A DNA stretch of 64,000 nucleotides from SVFI01 sp045535935 (GCA_045535935.1 JAZSMO010000032.1:97145-161144); one strand, 5' to 3'. Numbered from the stretch's first letter, positions 22,884 to 32,139 are shown. The notes: generated from the sequence alone by a model not told the origin. Made by a program: numbers and translations.

Positions 22884-24596
22884 ATGTCAACAAAGCAGAC
22901 CGGGATCTACAATTATATATGGATACTGCTCCTTGTGCTTTCCGTGGTAGCAGCGGTTGTCAAAATCTTTGTCGGATTTGACATTGACGAGGGGTATGCG
23001 GTGTCGATGCCGTACCGCCTTCTGCAGGGTGACCGCATGTTTCTTGATATGTGGGAGGTGCACCAGACCTCCTCCTTTTTGCCGGTGATGTTCCTGTGGG
23101 TGTTTGATAAAATAACAGGTGCAACGAATGGTGCGGTTTTGTTTCTGCGCGTGGTTGCTTCGCTGATTCATGCAGGTGTGACGGTTGCAGTTTATAAAAG
23201 CCTGAGAGAAAAAGCGGATACAAACTGGGCGGTGCTGCTTGCACTTCTCTATTTCAACCTTTTGCCGAAATGGCTGATCAGTCTCGACTTTTCCATGCAA
23301 CAGGTTTGGGGCATGACCATTGTGCTTCTTTTGCTGGAGAGGGAAGTGAAGACCGGAAAAAACAGATATGCCTTTTGGATGGGTATTGTGCTGGCTATGA
23401 CGGTTCTCGCATATCCGGGCATGGTGCTTTCGTACCCGGCGCTTGTCGTCAGTATGTGGGTGCTACACAAAGGAGAAGTTAAAACTAAATTTAACAAGGT
23501 GCTGATTATGACATTGGGCTGTGCTGTGATGGCAGCGCTGTTCTTCGTTTTTGTTTTGTCGGCCATGGGAGTGACCGAATTTATAGAAAGTATCCCGATG
23601 GTGTTCATGGACGGAACGCATCAGTTTACGATGGAAACGAAATTGATGCTGTACGTATCACAGTGGCTGAATGTTTTTAAACAGCTGTTGATATTGTCTT
23701 TGCCGAGTGTAATAATAACAGTTGTTCTTTATTTTGCGTTAAAACGGAAATACAAAGCCTCGCTTTTGTTCCTGCCGGTGTTCCTTTTCGTCACCTCTGT
23801 TCTGGTGGTTTTTGCCAATGCGGTCGGTATTGCCATGGGACCGTTCCATTTTCAGGTGCGTTACCTTATGTTTTTCTTTTTTGCACTTGCGTGGAACATT
23901 GCCGGCCTGCGAAAGGAAAAGCAGGAGGACATGCGGTATCTGTTCTGGGGACCGGTGTTCCAGATGCTGGTTGCCTTTGCGGCCATATTGATCTTTTCCA
24001 ATGTGGGACCGGATTCCAGCAGTTCTTATCTGGGACTCGGGTTGATCGCCGGCGGATGGTTGCTTTATAAAAAAACAAGTGTTATCAGTAAAAATTGGGA
24101 GCGGGCAGCATATGCGGTGCTGGCGTTGTTTGTTCTCAGTCTTGTATTCTGCAAAGGATATTATGTGCGTATTACCGAGTACGGTCCGTCCAATATATTG
24201 GAAGAGCGCATGCAGATTAAGGAAGGCCCTCTTGCGGGAATTTTTGTGACGGAAGAGGATTACAACCGGATTACGGATGATTACGAAACGATACACCGGG
24301 CTACGGAAGGAAAAGAGCAGCTGCTCTATCTTGGCACGGAAGGAATATCCAACCTGTATGCACAGTGTGCGTTTGTTTCGCCGTCAACGATTTCCACGCC
24401 GGCGTTTAATGAGCAGTGGGTGACGTATTTTGAAATGTATCCGGAGAAAGAACCGGATGTGATTGCCCTTGCGAAGAATACCATTGATAACCGGGAGAAA
24501 TTCTTTGCCGAAAACCCGCTTGGCATATGGATTGCGCAGCGGTATGATGTGGAGAGTATGGAAGAGACACAGTCTCTTTGTATCATAAAAAAATGA
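22884..24596 (+). CDS. Multi-pass membrane protein, probable GT-C glycosyltransferase
   Basis: 570 residues with about twelve hydrophobic segments and a soluble C-terminal domain of roughly 140 residues. The first loop after helix 1 contains 'FDIDEGYAVSMPYRLLQGDRMFLDMWEVHQTS'. The D-x-D-E group and the distal Glu/His resemble the catalytic loop of GT39/GT83-like GT-C enzymes, which use polyprenyl-phosphate sugars. Third such protein within 18 kb, each with a different loop sequence, so they are unlikely to be recent duplicates. It has its own extended -10 promoter. hisC follows after 22 bp and may be cotranscribed. The donor and acceptor are unknown. Confidence 0.65.
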   Translation: MSTKQTGIYNYIWILLLVLSVVAAVVKIFVGFDIDEGYAVSMPYRLLQGDRMFLDMWEVHQTSSFLPVMFLWVFDKITGATNGAVLFLRVVASLIHAGVTVAVYKSLREKADTNWAVLLALLYFNLLPKWLISLDFSMQQVWGMTIVLLLLEREVKTGKNRYAFWMGIVLAMTVLAYPGMVLSYPALVVSMWVLHKGEVKTKFNKVLIMTLGCAVMAALFFVFVLSAMGVTEFIESIPMVFMDGTHQFTMETKLMLYVSQWLNVFKQLLILSLPSVIITVVLYFALKRKYKASLLFLPVFLFVTSVLVVFANAVGIAMGPFHFQVRYLMFFFFALAWNIAGLRKEKQEDMRYLFWGPVFQMLVAFAAILIFSNVGPDSSSSYLGLGLIAGGWLLYKKTSVISKNWERAAYAVLALFVLSLVFCKGYYVRITEYGPSNILEERMQIKEGPLAGIFVTEEDYNRITDDYETIHRATEGKEQLLYLGTEGISNLYAQCAFVSPSTISTPAFNEQWVTYFEMYPEKEPDVIALAKNTIDNREKFFAENPLGIWIAQRYDVESMEETQSLCIIKK

Positions 24597-24618
24597 CAGA
24601 AAGATAAGAGGAAAAATC

Positions 24619-25683
24619 ATGAGCTGGGAAAGTCATGTAAGGCGTGTTGTCCCATATGTACCGGGAGAACAGCCGAACAAACCGAATATGATTAAACTGA
24701 ACACGAACGAGTGTCCGTATCCGCCGGCAAAAGGCGTGCAGGATGCGATGAAGGATTTGAAGCTTGCGGATTTTCGGTTATATCCGGACCCGGAGGCGGG
24801 AAGTCTTGTCCATGTGCTTGCGGATTATTACGGACTTTCGGATGAGCAGGTGTTTGTGGGAGTGGGCTCGGATGATGTGCTTGCGATTGCATTCCAGACC
24901 TTCTTTAATTCGGACAAACCGATTCTGTTTCCGCAGATTACGTATTCCTTCTATGATGTGTGGGCAGATCTTTACAAGATTCCGTACGAGGCCGTTGTGC
25001 TTCAGGAAGACTGGCATATCAATCCGGAGGATTACAAGAGAGAAAACGGCGGAATTATTTTCCCGAACCCGAATGCACCGACCGGTCTTTTGGAGAGTCT
25101 TGATGCGGTGGAGGAGATAGTAAAAGCCAATCCGGATGTGGTAGTGATTGTGGACGAGGCGTACATTGATTTCGGCGGAAAAAGCGCGCTTGCGCTCATT
25201 GACCGCTATGAAAATCTTCTTGTGGTACAGACTTTTTCCAAGTCCAGGGCCATGGCCGGAATGCGTATCGGTTTTGCCATGGGAAACAAGAAACTGATCA
25301 AATATTTGAACGATGTGAAATTTTCTACCAACTCTTATACGATGAATCGTCCGTCCCTTGTCATGGGTGTGGAGTCGGTGAAAGACGATGCGTATTTCAA
25401 AGAGACGACAGCCAAAATTATTGCGACCCGTGAACGTGTAAAGAGTGAGCTTTCTGCGCTGGGATTTGAGTTCCCGGACTCTATGAGCAACTTTATTTTT
25501 GCGAAACACCCGGAGATTTCCGGTGCCGAACTTTACGAAGCACTTCGCGAGAAAAACATTTTTGTGCGCCATTTTAATAATCCGCTCATCGCAGAATATA
25601 ATAGAATTACCATCGGAACGGATGAGGAAATGGATGTTTTTCTTGCCTGTGTGAAAGAATATATGAAAGAAAAAGGAGTTTAA
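24619..25683 (+). CDS. hisC: Histidinol-phosphate aminotransferase-like PLP enzyme
   Basis: 354 residues, normal for the family. 'KLNTNECPYPPAKGV' is the N-terminal substrate motif, 'PNPNAPTG' and 'VDEAYIDF' are PLP contacts, and Lys208 in 'TFSKSRAMAGMRIGF' is the Schiff-base lysine. HisC transfers the amino group from glutamate to imidazole-acetol phosphate in histidine synthesis. No other his gene is present here, so it may instead act on aromatic or other amino acids, as many class I/II HisC paralogues do. AAGAGG precedes the ATG. The next gene starts 3 bp after the stop. Confidence 0.88.
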   Translation: MSWESHVRRVVPYVPGEQPNKPNMIKLNTNECPYPPAKGVQDAMKDLKLADFRLYPDPEAGSLVHVLADYYGLSDEQVFVGVGSDDVLAIAFQTFFNSDKPILFPQITYSFYDVWADLYKIPYEAVVLQEDWHINPEDYKRENGGIIFPNPNAPTGLLESLDAVEEIVKANPDVVVIVDEAYIDFGGKSALALIDRYENLLVVQTFSKSRAMAGMRIGFAMGNKKLIKYLNDVKFSTNSYTMNRPSLVMGVESVKDDAYFKETTAKIIATRERVKSELSALGFEFPDSMSNFIFAKHPEISGAELYEALREKNIFVRHFNNPLIAEYNRITIGTDEEMDVFLACVKEYMKEKGV

Positions 25684-25686
25684 GTC

Positions 25687-26175
25687 ATGTCTGTTTTTAC
25701 AAAATATCTCTATGTTTTTTTTGTTTCAATGGTACCGCTGATTGAATTGCGTGGTGCAATTCCGATTTCACAGTTGCCGGGAATAGAACTTCCGCTGCTT
25801 CCGTCTTATATTGTGGCAGTAATCGGAAATATGCTTCCGGTGCCGATTATTTATCTGTTTGCCCGCAAAGTGTTGGAATGGGGTGCAGACAAACCGGTCA
25901 TCGGGAAATTCTTTACATTCTGCCTGGAAAAAGGAAAGAAAGGCGGAGAAAAACTGCAGGAAAAGGCAGGAAGAGGGCTGTTTTGGGCACTTATGCTCTT
26001 TGTCGGTATTCCGCTTCCGGGAACAGGCGCATGGACCGGTACGCTGGCGGCAAGTATTCTTGATATGGATTTCAAGTCAACGGTAGCATCGGTTATGCTC
26101 GGTGTTCTTTTGGCAGGTATCATCATGGGCGCAGCCAGTGCAGGATTGTTCGGTGCGCTGGGAGCGATTTTCTAG
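25687..26175 (+). CDS. Small multidrug export family membrane protein (COG2426)
   Basis: 162 residues with about four hydrophobic segments. 'PLIELRGAIPIS' and 'GIPLPGTGAWTGTLAA' are the hallmark motifs of the Sm_multidrug_ex family. The name comes from one report, and the true substrate of most members is not known. AAAGGAG overlaps the end of hisC, and the methyltransferase begins 9 bp after, so translation within one transcript is likely. The family is common in Clostridia and archaea. Nothing here indicates drug resistance in this organism. Confidence 0.85.
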   Translation: MSVFTKYLYVFFVSMVPLIELRGAIPISQLPGIELPLLPSYIVAVIGNMLPVPIIYLFARKVLEWGADKPVIGKFFTFCLEKGKKGGEKLQEKAGRGLFWALMLFVGIPLPGTGAWTGTLAASILDMDFKSTVASVMLGVLLAGIIMGAASAGLFGALGAIF

Positions 26176-26184
26176 GAGATAGAA

Positions 26185-26946
26185 ATGGCAGAAGATTACG
26201 TAAGCTACGAAAGCTTTGCCCGGGTCTATGACGAACTCATGGACAATGTTCCTTATGAACAGTGGGCGGAGTTTTATATAAAAAAATTAAAAGAAAACGG
26301 AATTGATACGGGAATTGTATGTGATTTGGGCTGTGGCACCGGAAATATGACGGTGCGCCTTGCACAGGCCGGTTACGATATGATCGGAGTGGATAATTCC
26401 GAGGAGATGCTTTCCGCTGCGCGGGAAAAAATGCCACAGGATGCGGAGATATTGTATCTCCTTCAGGATATGCGGGAGTTTGAACTTTATGGGACGGTTC
26501 GGGCTTGTGTCAGTTGCTGCGACTGCGTCAATTATATTTTGGACGAAGCGGAGCTGACGGAGGTATTCCGGCTGGTGAACAATTATCTGGACCCGAAAGG
26601 TCTTTTTGTCTTTGATTTCAATACGGATTACAAGTACAGGGAGATCATCGGTGATACAGTGATTGCAGAAAACAGGGATGACTGCAGCTTTATCTGGGAA
26701 AACTTTTACGATGAGGAGGACGGAATCAACGAATATGATCTGACCATCTTCGTGGAGGAAGAACCGGAGCTGTACCGCAAATATACGGAGACCCATCTGC
26801 AGAGAGGATATACCCTTGCACAGATGAAGGACATGCTGGAAAAGAGCGGCCTTATCTTCGAGGAGGCTGTCGATATGGATACCCGGGGACCGGTGACGGA
26901 AACCAGCCAGAGAATCTGTGTGGTGGCCCGGGAGAACGGGAAATAA
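26185..26946 (+). CDS. Class I SAM-dependent methyltransferase
   Basis: 253 residues. 'VCDLGCGTGNMTVRLAQAGYDMIGVDNSEEML' is motif I plus the acidic residue that binds the ribose of S-adenosylmethionine, and 'YLLQDMREFEL' is the adenine contact. The N-terminal 'YESFARVYDELMDNVPYEQWAEF' is shared with a clostridial group of small-molecule methyltransferases. The substrate cannot be predicted. It follows the export protein closely and precedes hslO by 45 bp, so it is part of a mixed housekeeping transcript. Confidence 0.88.
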   Translation: MAEDYVSYESFARVYDELMDNVPYEQWAEFYIKKLKENGIDTGIVCDLGCGTGNMTVRLAQAGYDMIGVDNSEEMLSAAREKMPQDAEILYLLQDMREFELYGTVRACVSCCDCVNYILDEAELTEVFRLVNNYLDPKGLFVFDFNTDYKYREIIGDTVIAENRDDCSFIWENFYDEEDGINEYDLTIFVEEEPELYRKYTETHLQRGYTLAQMKDMLEKSGLIFEEAVDMDTRGPVTETSQRICVVARENGK

Positions 26947-26991
26947 AAAACATGCGGCGGTGAGCTGCAGCGTAGAGAAGAGGAAATGATT

Positions 26992-27873
26992 ATGTCAGAT
27001 TATATTGTGAGAGCGACGGCTGCAAAAGCACAGATCCGTGCCTTTGCCGTTACATCCAAACATATGGTGGAAACAGCGAGAAAGGCCCATCAGACCTCGC
27101 CGGTTGTCACGGCGGCGTTGGGTAGACTCCTTTCTGCCGGAGCTATGATGGGAAGCATGCTCAAGTCGGAGAGTGATTTGCTGACGCTGCAGATCAATGC
27201 GAGCGGTCCGATTCAGGGGCTTACGGTGACGGCAGATGCCAAGGCAAATGTCAAGGGATATGCCATTGTTCCGGATGTTATGCTTCCGCCCAATGCACAG
27301 GGGAAATTGGATGTCGGAGGAGCGCTCGGTCTCGGAATATTGAATGTCATTAAGGATTTGGGCCTGAAGGAGCCTTACTGCGGACAGACGGTGCTTCAGA
27401 CCGGCGAGATCGCGGAGGATTTGACCTATTATTTTGCCACGTCGGAGCAGGTTCCGTCTTCGGTGGGCCTCGGGGTTCTGATGGAGAAGGACAATACCGT
27501 GAAGCAGGCGGGCGGTTTCATCGTGCAGCTTATGCCGTTTGCGGAAGAAGAAGTTATTGCAAAGCTGGAAGAAAATCTCGCTCAGATAAGCAGCGTGACT
27601 TCCCTTTTGGACGAAGGAAAATCGCCGGAGCAGATTTTAGAGGTGCTGCTTGACGGTTTGGATATGGAGATTGTGGACAAGATGCCGACACAGTTTTATT
27701 GTAACTGTGACAAACACCGGATTGAGAAAGCAATCATTTCCATCGGGGCGAAGGATATTCAGGAAATGATTGACGACGGAAAAGAGATTGAAGTCAATTG
27801 TCATTTTTGTAATACAAATTACAAATTTTCCGTGGAGGAATTGAAGGACCTGATGAGGCAGTGTAAAAGATAG
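26992..27873 (+). CDS. hslO: Redox-regulated chaperone Hsp33
   Basis: About 293 residues. The N-terminal domain has the Hsp33 patterns 'GRLLSAGAMMGSMLK' and 'VKGYA'. The C-terminal zinc domain has 'CNCDKHR' and 'CHFCN', the C-x-C and C-x2-C pairs that form disulfides under oxidative stress and switch on holdase activity. I prefer ATG 26992 over 26986, because the GAAGAGG site leaves only 2 nt to the first ATG and 8 nt to the second. nadE begins 11 bp after the stop. Oxidation-triggered activity makes sense in an anaerobe exposed to air. Confidence 0.93.
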   Translation: MSDYIVRATAAKAQIRAFAVTSKHMVETARKAHQTSPVVTAALGRLLSAGAMMGSMLKSESDLLTLQINASGPIQGLTVTADAKANVKGYAIVPDVMLPPNAQGKLDVGGALGLGILNVIKDLGLKEPYCGQTVLQTGEIAEDLTYYFATSEQVPSSVGLGVLMEKDNTVKQAGGFIVQLMPFAEEEVIAKLEENLAQISSVTSLLDEGKSPEQILEVLLDGLDMEIVDKMPTQFYCNCDKHRIEKAIISIGAKDIQEMIDDGKEIEVNCHFCNTNYKFSVEELKDLMRQCKR

Positions 27874-27884
27874 GAGGAATCTTT

Positions 27885-29795
27885 ATGCAGCATGGTTTCA
27901 TAAAAGTAGCGGCGGTTACGCCGGAGATAAAAGTCGGAGATCCGTTTTATAATGCGGAGCAGATTTGCAAAGGAATCGATGAGGCGGAGGAGAGCGGTGC
28001 AAAGATTATCGCGTTTCCGGAGCTTTGTCTGACCGGTTACACCTGTCAGGATCTGTTTTTGCAGGAACAGCTGCTGGAAGCGGCCAAAGCGGGTCTGAAA
28101 TATATTGTGGATTACAGTGACGGAATCGATGCGGTTATTTTTGTCGGTCTTCCGTTTGAAAAAGGAAATAAGCTTTACAATGTGGCAGCGGTGATTAACT
28201 GCGGCGAACTTGTGGGATTTGTGCCGAAATGTCACATTCCGTCCCACGGAGAGTTCGGTGAGGGCAGATGGTTTGTACCGGGAAACACAGAGCCGGAGGT
28301 AGCTGAGTTTGACGGGATGGAGATACCGTTCGGAGCAAACCTGCTGTTTGAATCCGATGCTGTTTCGGGACTGAAAATTGCAGCCGAAATCTGCGAGGAT
28401 TTGTGGGTGGCAGATTCGCCGTCCGTTTCCCATACGGCAAACGGTGCAACGGTAATCGTCAATCTGGCTGCATCCCCGGAAATGGTGGGGAAAGCGGATC
28501 ATCGCAGACTTCTTGTGAGCTCGGCCAGTGCCAAACAGATTTGCGGCTATGTGTTTGCCAATGCAGGAGAGGGAGAGTCTACGCAGGATCTTGTTTTTGC
28601 AGGCCATAACCTGATTGCGGAAAACGGAAAGATGGTTGCACAGTCCCCGGGGTTTGAAAACGGAATTCTTTACGGGGATTTGGATATTCATAAAATTTGT
28701 GGTGAACGGCGCAAAAGTACCACATCTGCACAGGGAACCGGGGATGGATATATGACCGTTCCGGTGGCGCTGGTTCATCAGGAGACAGAACTTGAAAAAG
28801 GAGTTTCCCCTTCTCCGTTTGTGCCGGAGGATGAGAAGCAAAGAGCGCAGCGCTGTGAGGAAATTTTGACATTGCAGGCGCTCGGACTAAAAAAACGGCT
28901 GAAACATATCGGTGGGCAGAAAGCAGTCATCGGTATTTCGGGCGGGCTGGATTCCACTTTGGCGCTTCTTGTCGCTGCGAAGGCTTTTGATATGCTTGGT
29001 CTTGCAAGAGAAAATATCATTGCGGTCACCATGCCATGCTTCGGAACGACGGACAGAACCTATGACAATGCATGTAAATTGTCAAAGACGCTCGGCGTCA
29101 CGCTTCTGGAAGTGGATATCAAAAAGTCCGTGACACAGCATTTTGAAGATATCGGTCAGGATGCGGAAAAACACGATGTGACCTATGAAAATGCCCAGGC
29201 CCGTGAGAGAACCCAGGTGCTGATGGATATTGCAAATCAGCAGGGCGCCATCGTAATCGGAACTGGCGACCTTTCAGAGCTTGTGCTCGGATGGGCGACC
29301 TACAACGGCGATCACATGTCCATGTACGGCGTAAACGGCGACGTGCCGAAGACGCTTGTCCGTCATCTTGTCCGCCATTTCGCGCAAAACTGCGCGGATG
29401 AGACGCTTGGTCAGGTACTTTTGGATGTGCTCGACACTCCGGTCAGTCCGGAACTTTTGCCGCCGAAGGACGGCAAGATTGCGCAGAAAACAGAGGACCT
29501 GGTCGGTCCTTATGAATTGCACGATTTCTTTTTGTATTATCTGCTCCGTTACGGGTTTGCGCCGGACAAGATTTACCGCTTGGCGGTTTGCGCATTTGCG
29601 GACATATATGAGAGCGAAGTGATTTTGAAATGGCTCAAGACATTTTATAAGAGATTTTTCTCCCAGCACTTCAAACGTTCCTGTCTTCCGGACGGACCGA
29701 AAGTCGGATCGGTAGGTGTATCGCCAAGAGGAGATCTGCGAATGCCTTCGGATGCATCCGCAAGAATCTGGCTCGAGGTTTTGGAAGAAATGTAA
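27885..29795 (+). CDS. nadE: Glutamine-dependent NAD+ synthetase
   Basis: 636 residues, the size of the two-domain enzyme. The N-terminal nitrilase-type glutaminase carries the triad Glu46 ('FPELCLTGY'), Lys115 ('VPKCHIP') and Cys170 ('AEICEDLW'). The C-terminal synthetase has the P-loop 'SGGLDS' at 352-357 and 'GTGDLSE'. It amidates nicotinic acid adenine dinucleotide using ammonia from glutamine. AGGAGG precedes the ATG. The gene ends in a hairpin that lies within the end of the opposite-strand gene. Confidence 0.95.
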   Translation: MQHGFIKVAAVTPEIKVGDPFYNAEQICKGIDEAEESGAKIIAFPELCLTGYTCQDLFLQEQLLEAAKAGLKYIVDYSDGIDAVIFVGLPFEKGNKLYNVAAVINCGELVGFVPKCHIPSHGEFGEGRWFVPGNTEPEVAEFDGMEIPFGANLLFESDAVSGLKIAAEICEDLWVADSPSVSHTANGATVIVNLAASPEMVGKADHRRLLVSSASAKQICGYVFANAGEGESTQDLVFAGHNLIAENGKMVAQSPGFENGILYGDLDIHKICGERRKSTTSAQGTGDGYMTVPVALVHQETELEKGVSPSPFVPEDEKQRAQRCEEILTLQALGLKKRLKHIGGQKAVIGISGGLDSTLALLVAAKAFDMLGLARENIIAVTMPCFGTTDRTYDNACKLSKTLGVTLLEVDIKKSVTQHFEDIGQDAEKHDVTYENAQARERTQVLMDIANQQGAIVIGTGDLSELVLGWATYNGDHMSMYGVNGDVPKTLVRHLVRHFAQNCADETLGQVLLDVLDTPVSPELLPPKDGKIAQKTEDLVGPYELHDFFLYYLLRYGFAPDKIYRLAVCAFADIYESEVILKWLKTFYKRFFSQHFKRSCLPDGPKVGSVGVSPRGDLRMPSDASARIWLEVLEEM

Positions 29796-29803
29796 TATAA
29801 AAA

Positions 29804-30277
29804 TCAATTTGGCAGCGTCTGGACGGTTTCGGCCGTTTCAGGGGCTGCTTTTTCTATGGTCGTGCGGATGGCGTCAAGAAGGACGCTGCTCGTATACCGG
29901 TTGTCGTCGGAATACGTAATATTGTCCAGGGACTGGGAATCATAAATTTGATTTGCCAGTGACTCCAGAGACGGCTCAATGAGCGGATACATGGTTGTGA
30001 TTGCATCATCCAGCTGCACAAGTCGTATGGAGTTGATATTATTTTCGTCCAGGACAATCTCAAGCTCGACACTGTTTTGTCCCAGCATGAGTGTGGTGGT
30101 ATAGATGCCCGGTATGTAAGCTGCTGTTTCGGCGCCTGCTCCGCTTTGCGGGTTCTTGTCATCGGATCCGAACATCAGAATAATAAGAACGAGAAACAGA
30201 ATGCCGAGAAACAGGAAAATTCCGGTGTAAACCAGCTCTTTCATATGGAGTACGACGATCTTTGTTTTGGAGTGCAT
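29804..30277 (-). CDS. Conserved membrane-anchored protein, possibly FMN-binding-like
   Basis: About 157 residues. One N-terminal transmembrane helix (about 15-38) and an extracytoplasmic domain. 'GIYTTTLMLG', 'LDENNINSIRLV' and 'YTSSVLLDAIRTTIEKA' resemble the layout of small FMN-binding-domain proteins in Clostridia, but the phosphate-binding 'SGAT' motif is not visible, so flavin binding is doubtful. The start at 30277 is supported by AAGGAG; the frame extends upstream to 30307 without a site. It stands after a frameshifted membrane-protein gene on the same strand. The last codons contain the terminator hairpin of nadE. Confidence 0.7.
   Translation of the reverse strand: MHSKTKIVVLHMKELVYTGIFLFLGILFLVLIILMFGSDDKNPQSGAGAETAAYIPGIYTTTLMLGQNSVELEIVLDENNINSIRLVQLDDAITTMYPLIEPSLESLANQIYDSQSLDNITYSDDNRYTSSVLLDAIRTTIEKAAPETAETVQTLPN
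29812..29853 (+). terminator. Terminator of nadE, embedded in the opposite-strand coding sequence
   Basis: GCAGC and GCTGC close an outer stem, CTGGACGG and CCGTTTCAG an inner one (one mismatch), followed by five T. It begins 17 bp after the nadE stop and lies inside the last codons of the minus-strand gene. Confidence 0.7.
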
Positions 30278-30331
30278 AACAGGCTCCTTGCGGAAACGTT
30301 TATACAATGTATGAAAGAGCCGGCAAAAATA

Positions 30332-31070
30332 TTACCCCAGGATGCTTCTTGTGATTTTGTAACCGTTGAGAAGCTTTGTGATATCGTCGACATCATTTGT
30401 TTTCAGAATAAAAGCAAAGACATTGTCGTAATGTCCTCTTTGGAAAACAAGTACCACATAGGTTCCAGGTGCGTCCGGATCTTCGCAGACCATGGCACAG
30501 ATGTCGTCCCGCTGGTAAAAATAATTGAATGACATTCCGGTTTTGTCGGCTTCCATGCGGGCAGTCAACCGGTATCCTAACATCATCGTATCGGTGAGAT
30601 TCCAGAAATTGTAATCGTTTTTGTCAGCGGAATAGATACCCCAGATGACATTGAAAAGGTCATATTCCTCTTCGACCAAGGTATTTAAAGGAAACGGCGG
30701 TTTTGCGGCTTCGTATTCAGCCATGAGCTTTTTGTACTCATCCGAGAAGCCCGGCATAATCTTATCGGCTACCTGCTCGAACGGTTCGTAAATAAGAATG
30801 AGTTCTTTGTTTTTGGTGTGTGCTTCGCAGACAATGCTGGATAACTCCCTGACTTCTCTGATTTTATAGTAGGTAGGAAGCTGTACGATGACGTCCCCCC
30901 TGTTCGTATTCGTATGTACTTTCCTCCTGCAGGGACAAGTCGCTGATGTCTACAGCCGGTTTTGCGTCCGGCATATTTTTGATACCGTTTTGTAAAATAA
31001 AGCGCGGTATAAAAAATATAGCCGCAGCGACAGCCAGTACGATGGCGATTACCTTTAAAAATGTTTTCAT
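30332..31070 (-). pseudogene. Membrane-anchored hypothetical protein, frameshifted in a run of six G
   Basis: A gene for about 245 residues is broken by one extra base. The first 58 codons (signal or membrane anchor, residues 4-27, then 'SLQEESTYEYEQG') run into six G (30900-30895 read on the minus strand). After the run the frame ends nine codons later. If the run had five G, translation would continue through 'DVIVQLPTYYKIREVREL' into the open frame that starts in this sequence only at 30757 and ends at 30332. The downstream part has no membrane helix and no known motif. The site AAAGGAGG before the start is good. This may be a sequencing error, a true pseudogene or a slippage-controlled gene. 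Confidence 0.8.
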
Positions 31071-31110
31071 GATTTTCCTCCTTTAGCACGTGTTTCGATC
31101 TGCTGACGAA

Positions 31111-31139
31111 AGTATAGCATGACGGGGAGGAATGCGCAA
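31111..31139 (-). promoter_or_regulatory. Promoter of the frameshifted minus-strand gene
   Basis: On the minus strand TTGCGC, a 17-bp spacer and TATACT with a TGC extension. It lies about 40 bp before the start at 31070. Confidence 0.55.
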
Positions 31140-31173
31140 TTCGTCAATTTTATGTGGCGAAATATGTGAAAAA

Positions 31174-31182
31174 TGATATAAT
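31174..31182 (+). promoter_or_regulatory. Extended -10 promoter of dapF
   Basis: TGATATAAT, a perfect extended -10, ends 36 bp before the dapF start. AAAAGGAG follows as the ribosome binding site. No convincing -35 is present. Confidence 0.65.
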
Positions 31183-31218
31183 AGGTCTGTCAGTTTTCAA
31201 AAAAGGAGATAAAATGAG

Positions 31219-32058
31219 ATGAAATTTACAAAAATGCAGGGATGCGGTAACGACTACGTGTACGTGGACGGCGCATCGGAGCACATTAAAAATAAAGAGC
31301 AGCTGGTTCTTGCAGCCAGCGACCGTCATTTCGGAATCGGTTCCGACGGAGTGATTTTTATCAATCCTTCCGACATTGCGGATTTTGAGATGGAAATGTA
31401 CAATGCGGATGCCAGCAGAGCGGAAATGTGCGGCAATGGCATACGCTGTGTAGGCAAGTTTGTATATGACCACGGACTTACGGACAAGACGCAGGTGGCT
31501 GTGGAGAGCTTCGGAAAGATTAAATATTTGGATTTGACCGTGGAGGACGGAAAAGTTTCCAAAGTCCGGGTCAATATGGGAGAACCTGAGCTCACTGCGT
31601 CTGCGGTTCCGGTTGTGTCGGATAGTGAACAGGCAGTGGATGAGGAGATAGATGTAAACGGCAAAAAATACCGCATGACCTGTGTGTCCATGGGAAATCC
31701 CCATGCTGTGGTGTTTATGGACAATGTTGCGGATATGAAGATTGAGGAGATCGGGCCTTTCTTTGAAAATCACGAGAGATTTCCGAACCGCACCAACACG
31801 GAGTTTGTAAAAATAATTGACGATTCCCATGTGGAGATGCGTGTCTGGGAGCGCGGAAGCGGAGAGACCCTTGCATGCGGAACCGGTTGCTGCGCGACGG
31901 CAGTTGCATGTGCGCTGAACGGACATACGGGAAATCATGTTTTTGTGAAAGTGCTGGGCGGCGAAATCGAGATTGAGTGGGACCGCGAGAGCAATCTGGT
32001 CTACATGACGGGACCTGCCACTACAGTCTTCGAGGGAGACTATCCGTGGACGGAATAA
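31219..32058 (+). CDS. dapF: Diaminopimelate epimerase
   Basis: 279 residues. The two catalytic cysteines are Cys71 in 'AEMCGNGIRCVG' and Cys220 in 'LACGTGCCA'. The start 'MKFTKMQGCGNDYV' is diagnostic. The enzyme converts LL- to meso-diaminopimelate for lysine and peptidoglycan. It has its own promoter. The following ECF sigma gene begins 81 bp later without an obvious terminator, so readthrough is possible. Confidence 0.96.
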   Translation: MKFTKMQGCGNDYVYVDGASEHIKNKEQLVLAASDRHFGIGSDGVIFINPSDIADFEMEMYNADASRAEMCGNGIRCVGKFVYDHGLTDKTQVAVESFGKIKYLDLTVEDGKVSKVRVNMGEPELTASAVPVVSDSEQAVDEEIDVNGKKYRMTCVSMGNPHAVVFMDNVADMKIEEIGPFFENHERFPNRTNTEFVKIIDDSHVEMRVWERGSGETLACGTGCCATAVACALNGHTGNHVFVKVLGGEIEIEWDRESNLVYMTGPATTVFEGDYPWTE

Positions 32059-32139
32059 AATTGTGAACATTTTATGAAAAATGACCATAAAAAGCGAAGT
32101 GTGATTCGTATTTTAGGTGTCAGAAAGGAGTTACTGACA

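Noticed and set aside
24619..25683. Histidine biosynthesis operon
   Set aside because: Only the hisC-like gene is present. Its neighbours are unrelated, so no his operon can be claimed.
32074..32139. Upstream ATG start for the ECF sigma factor
   Set aside because: There is no ribosome binding site there and the added residues are not sigma-like. The GTG at 32140 has AAAGGAG at the correct distance.
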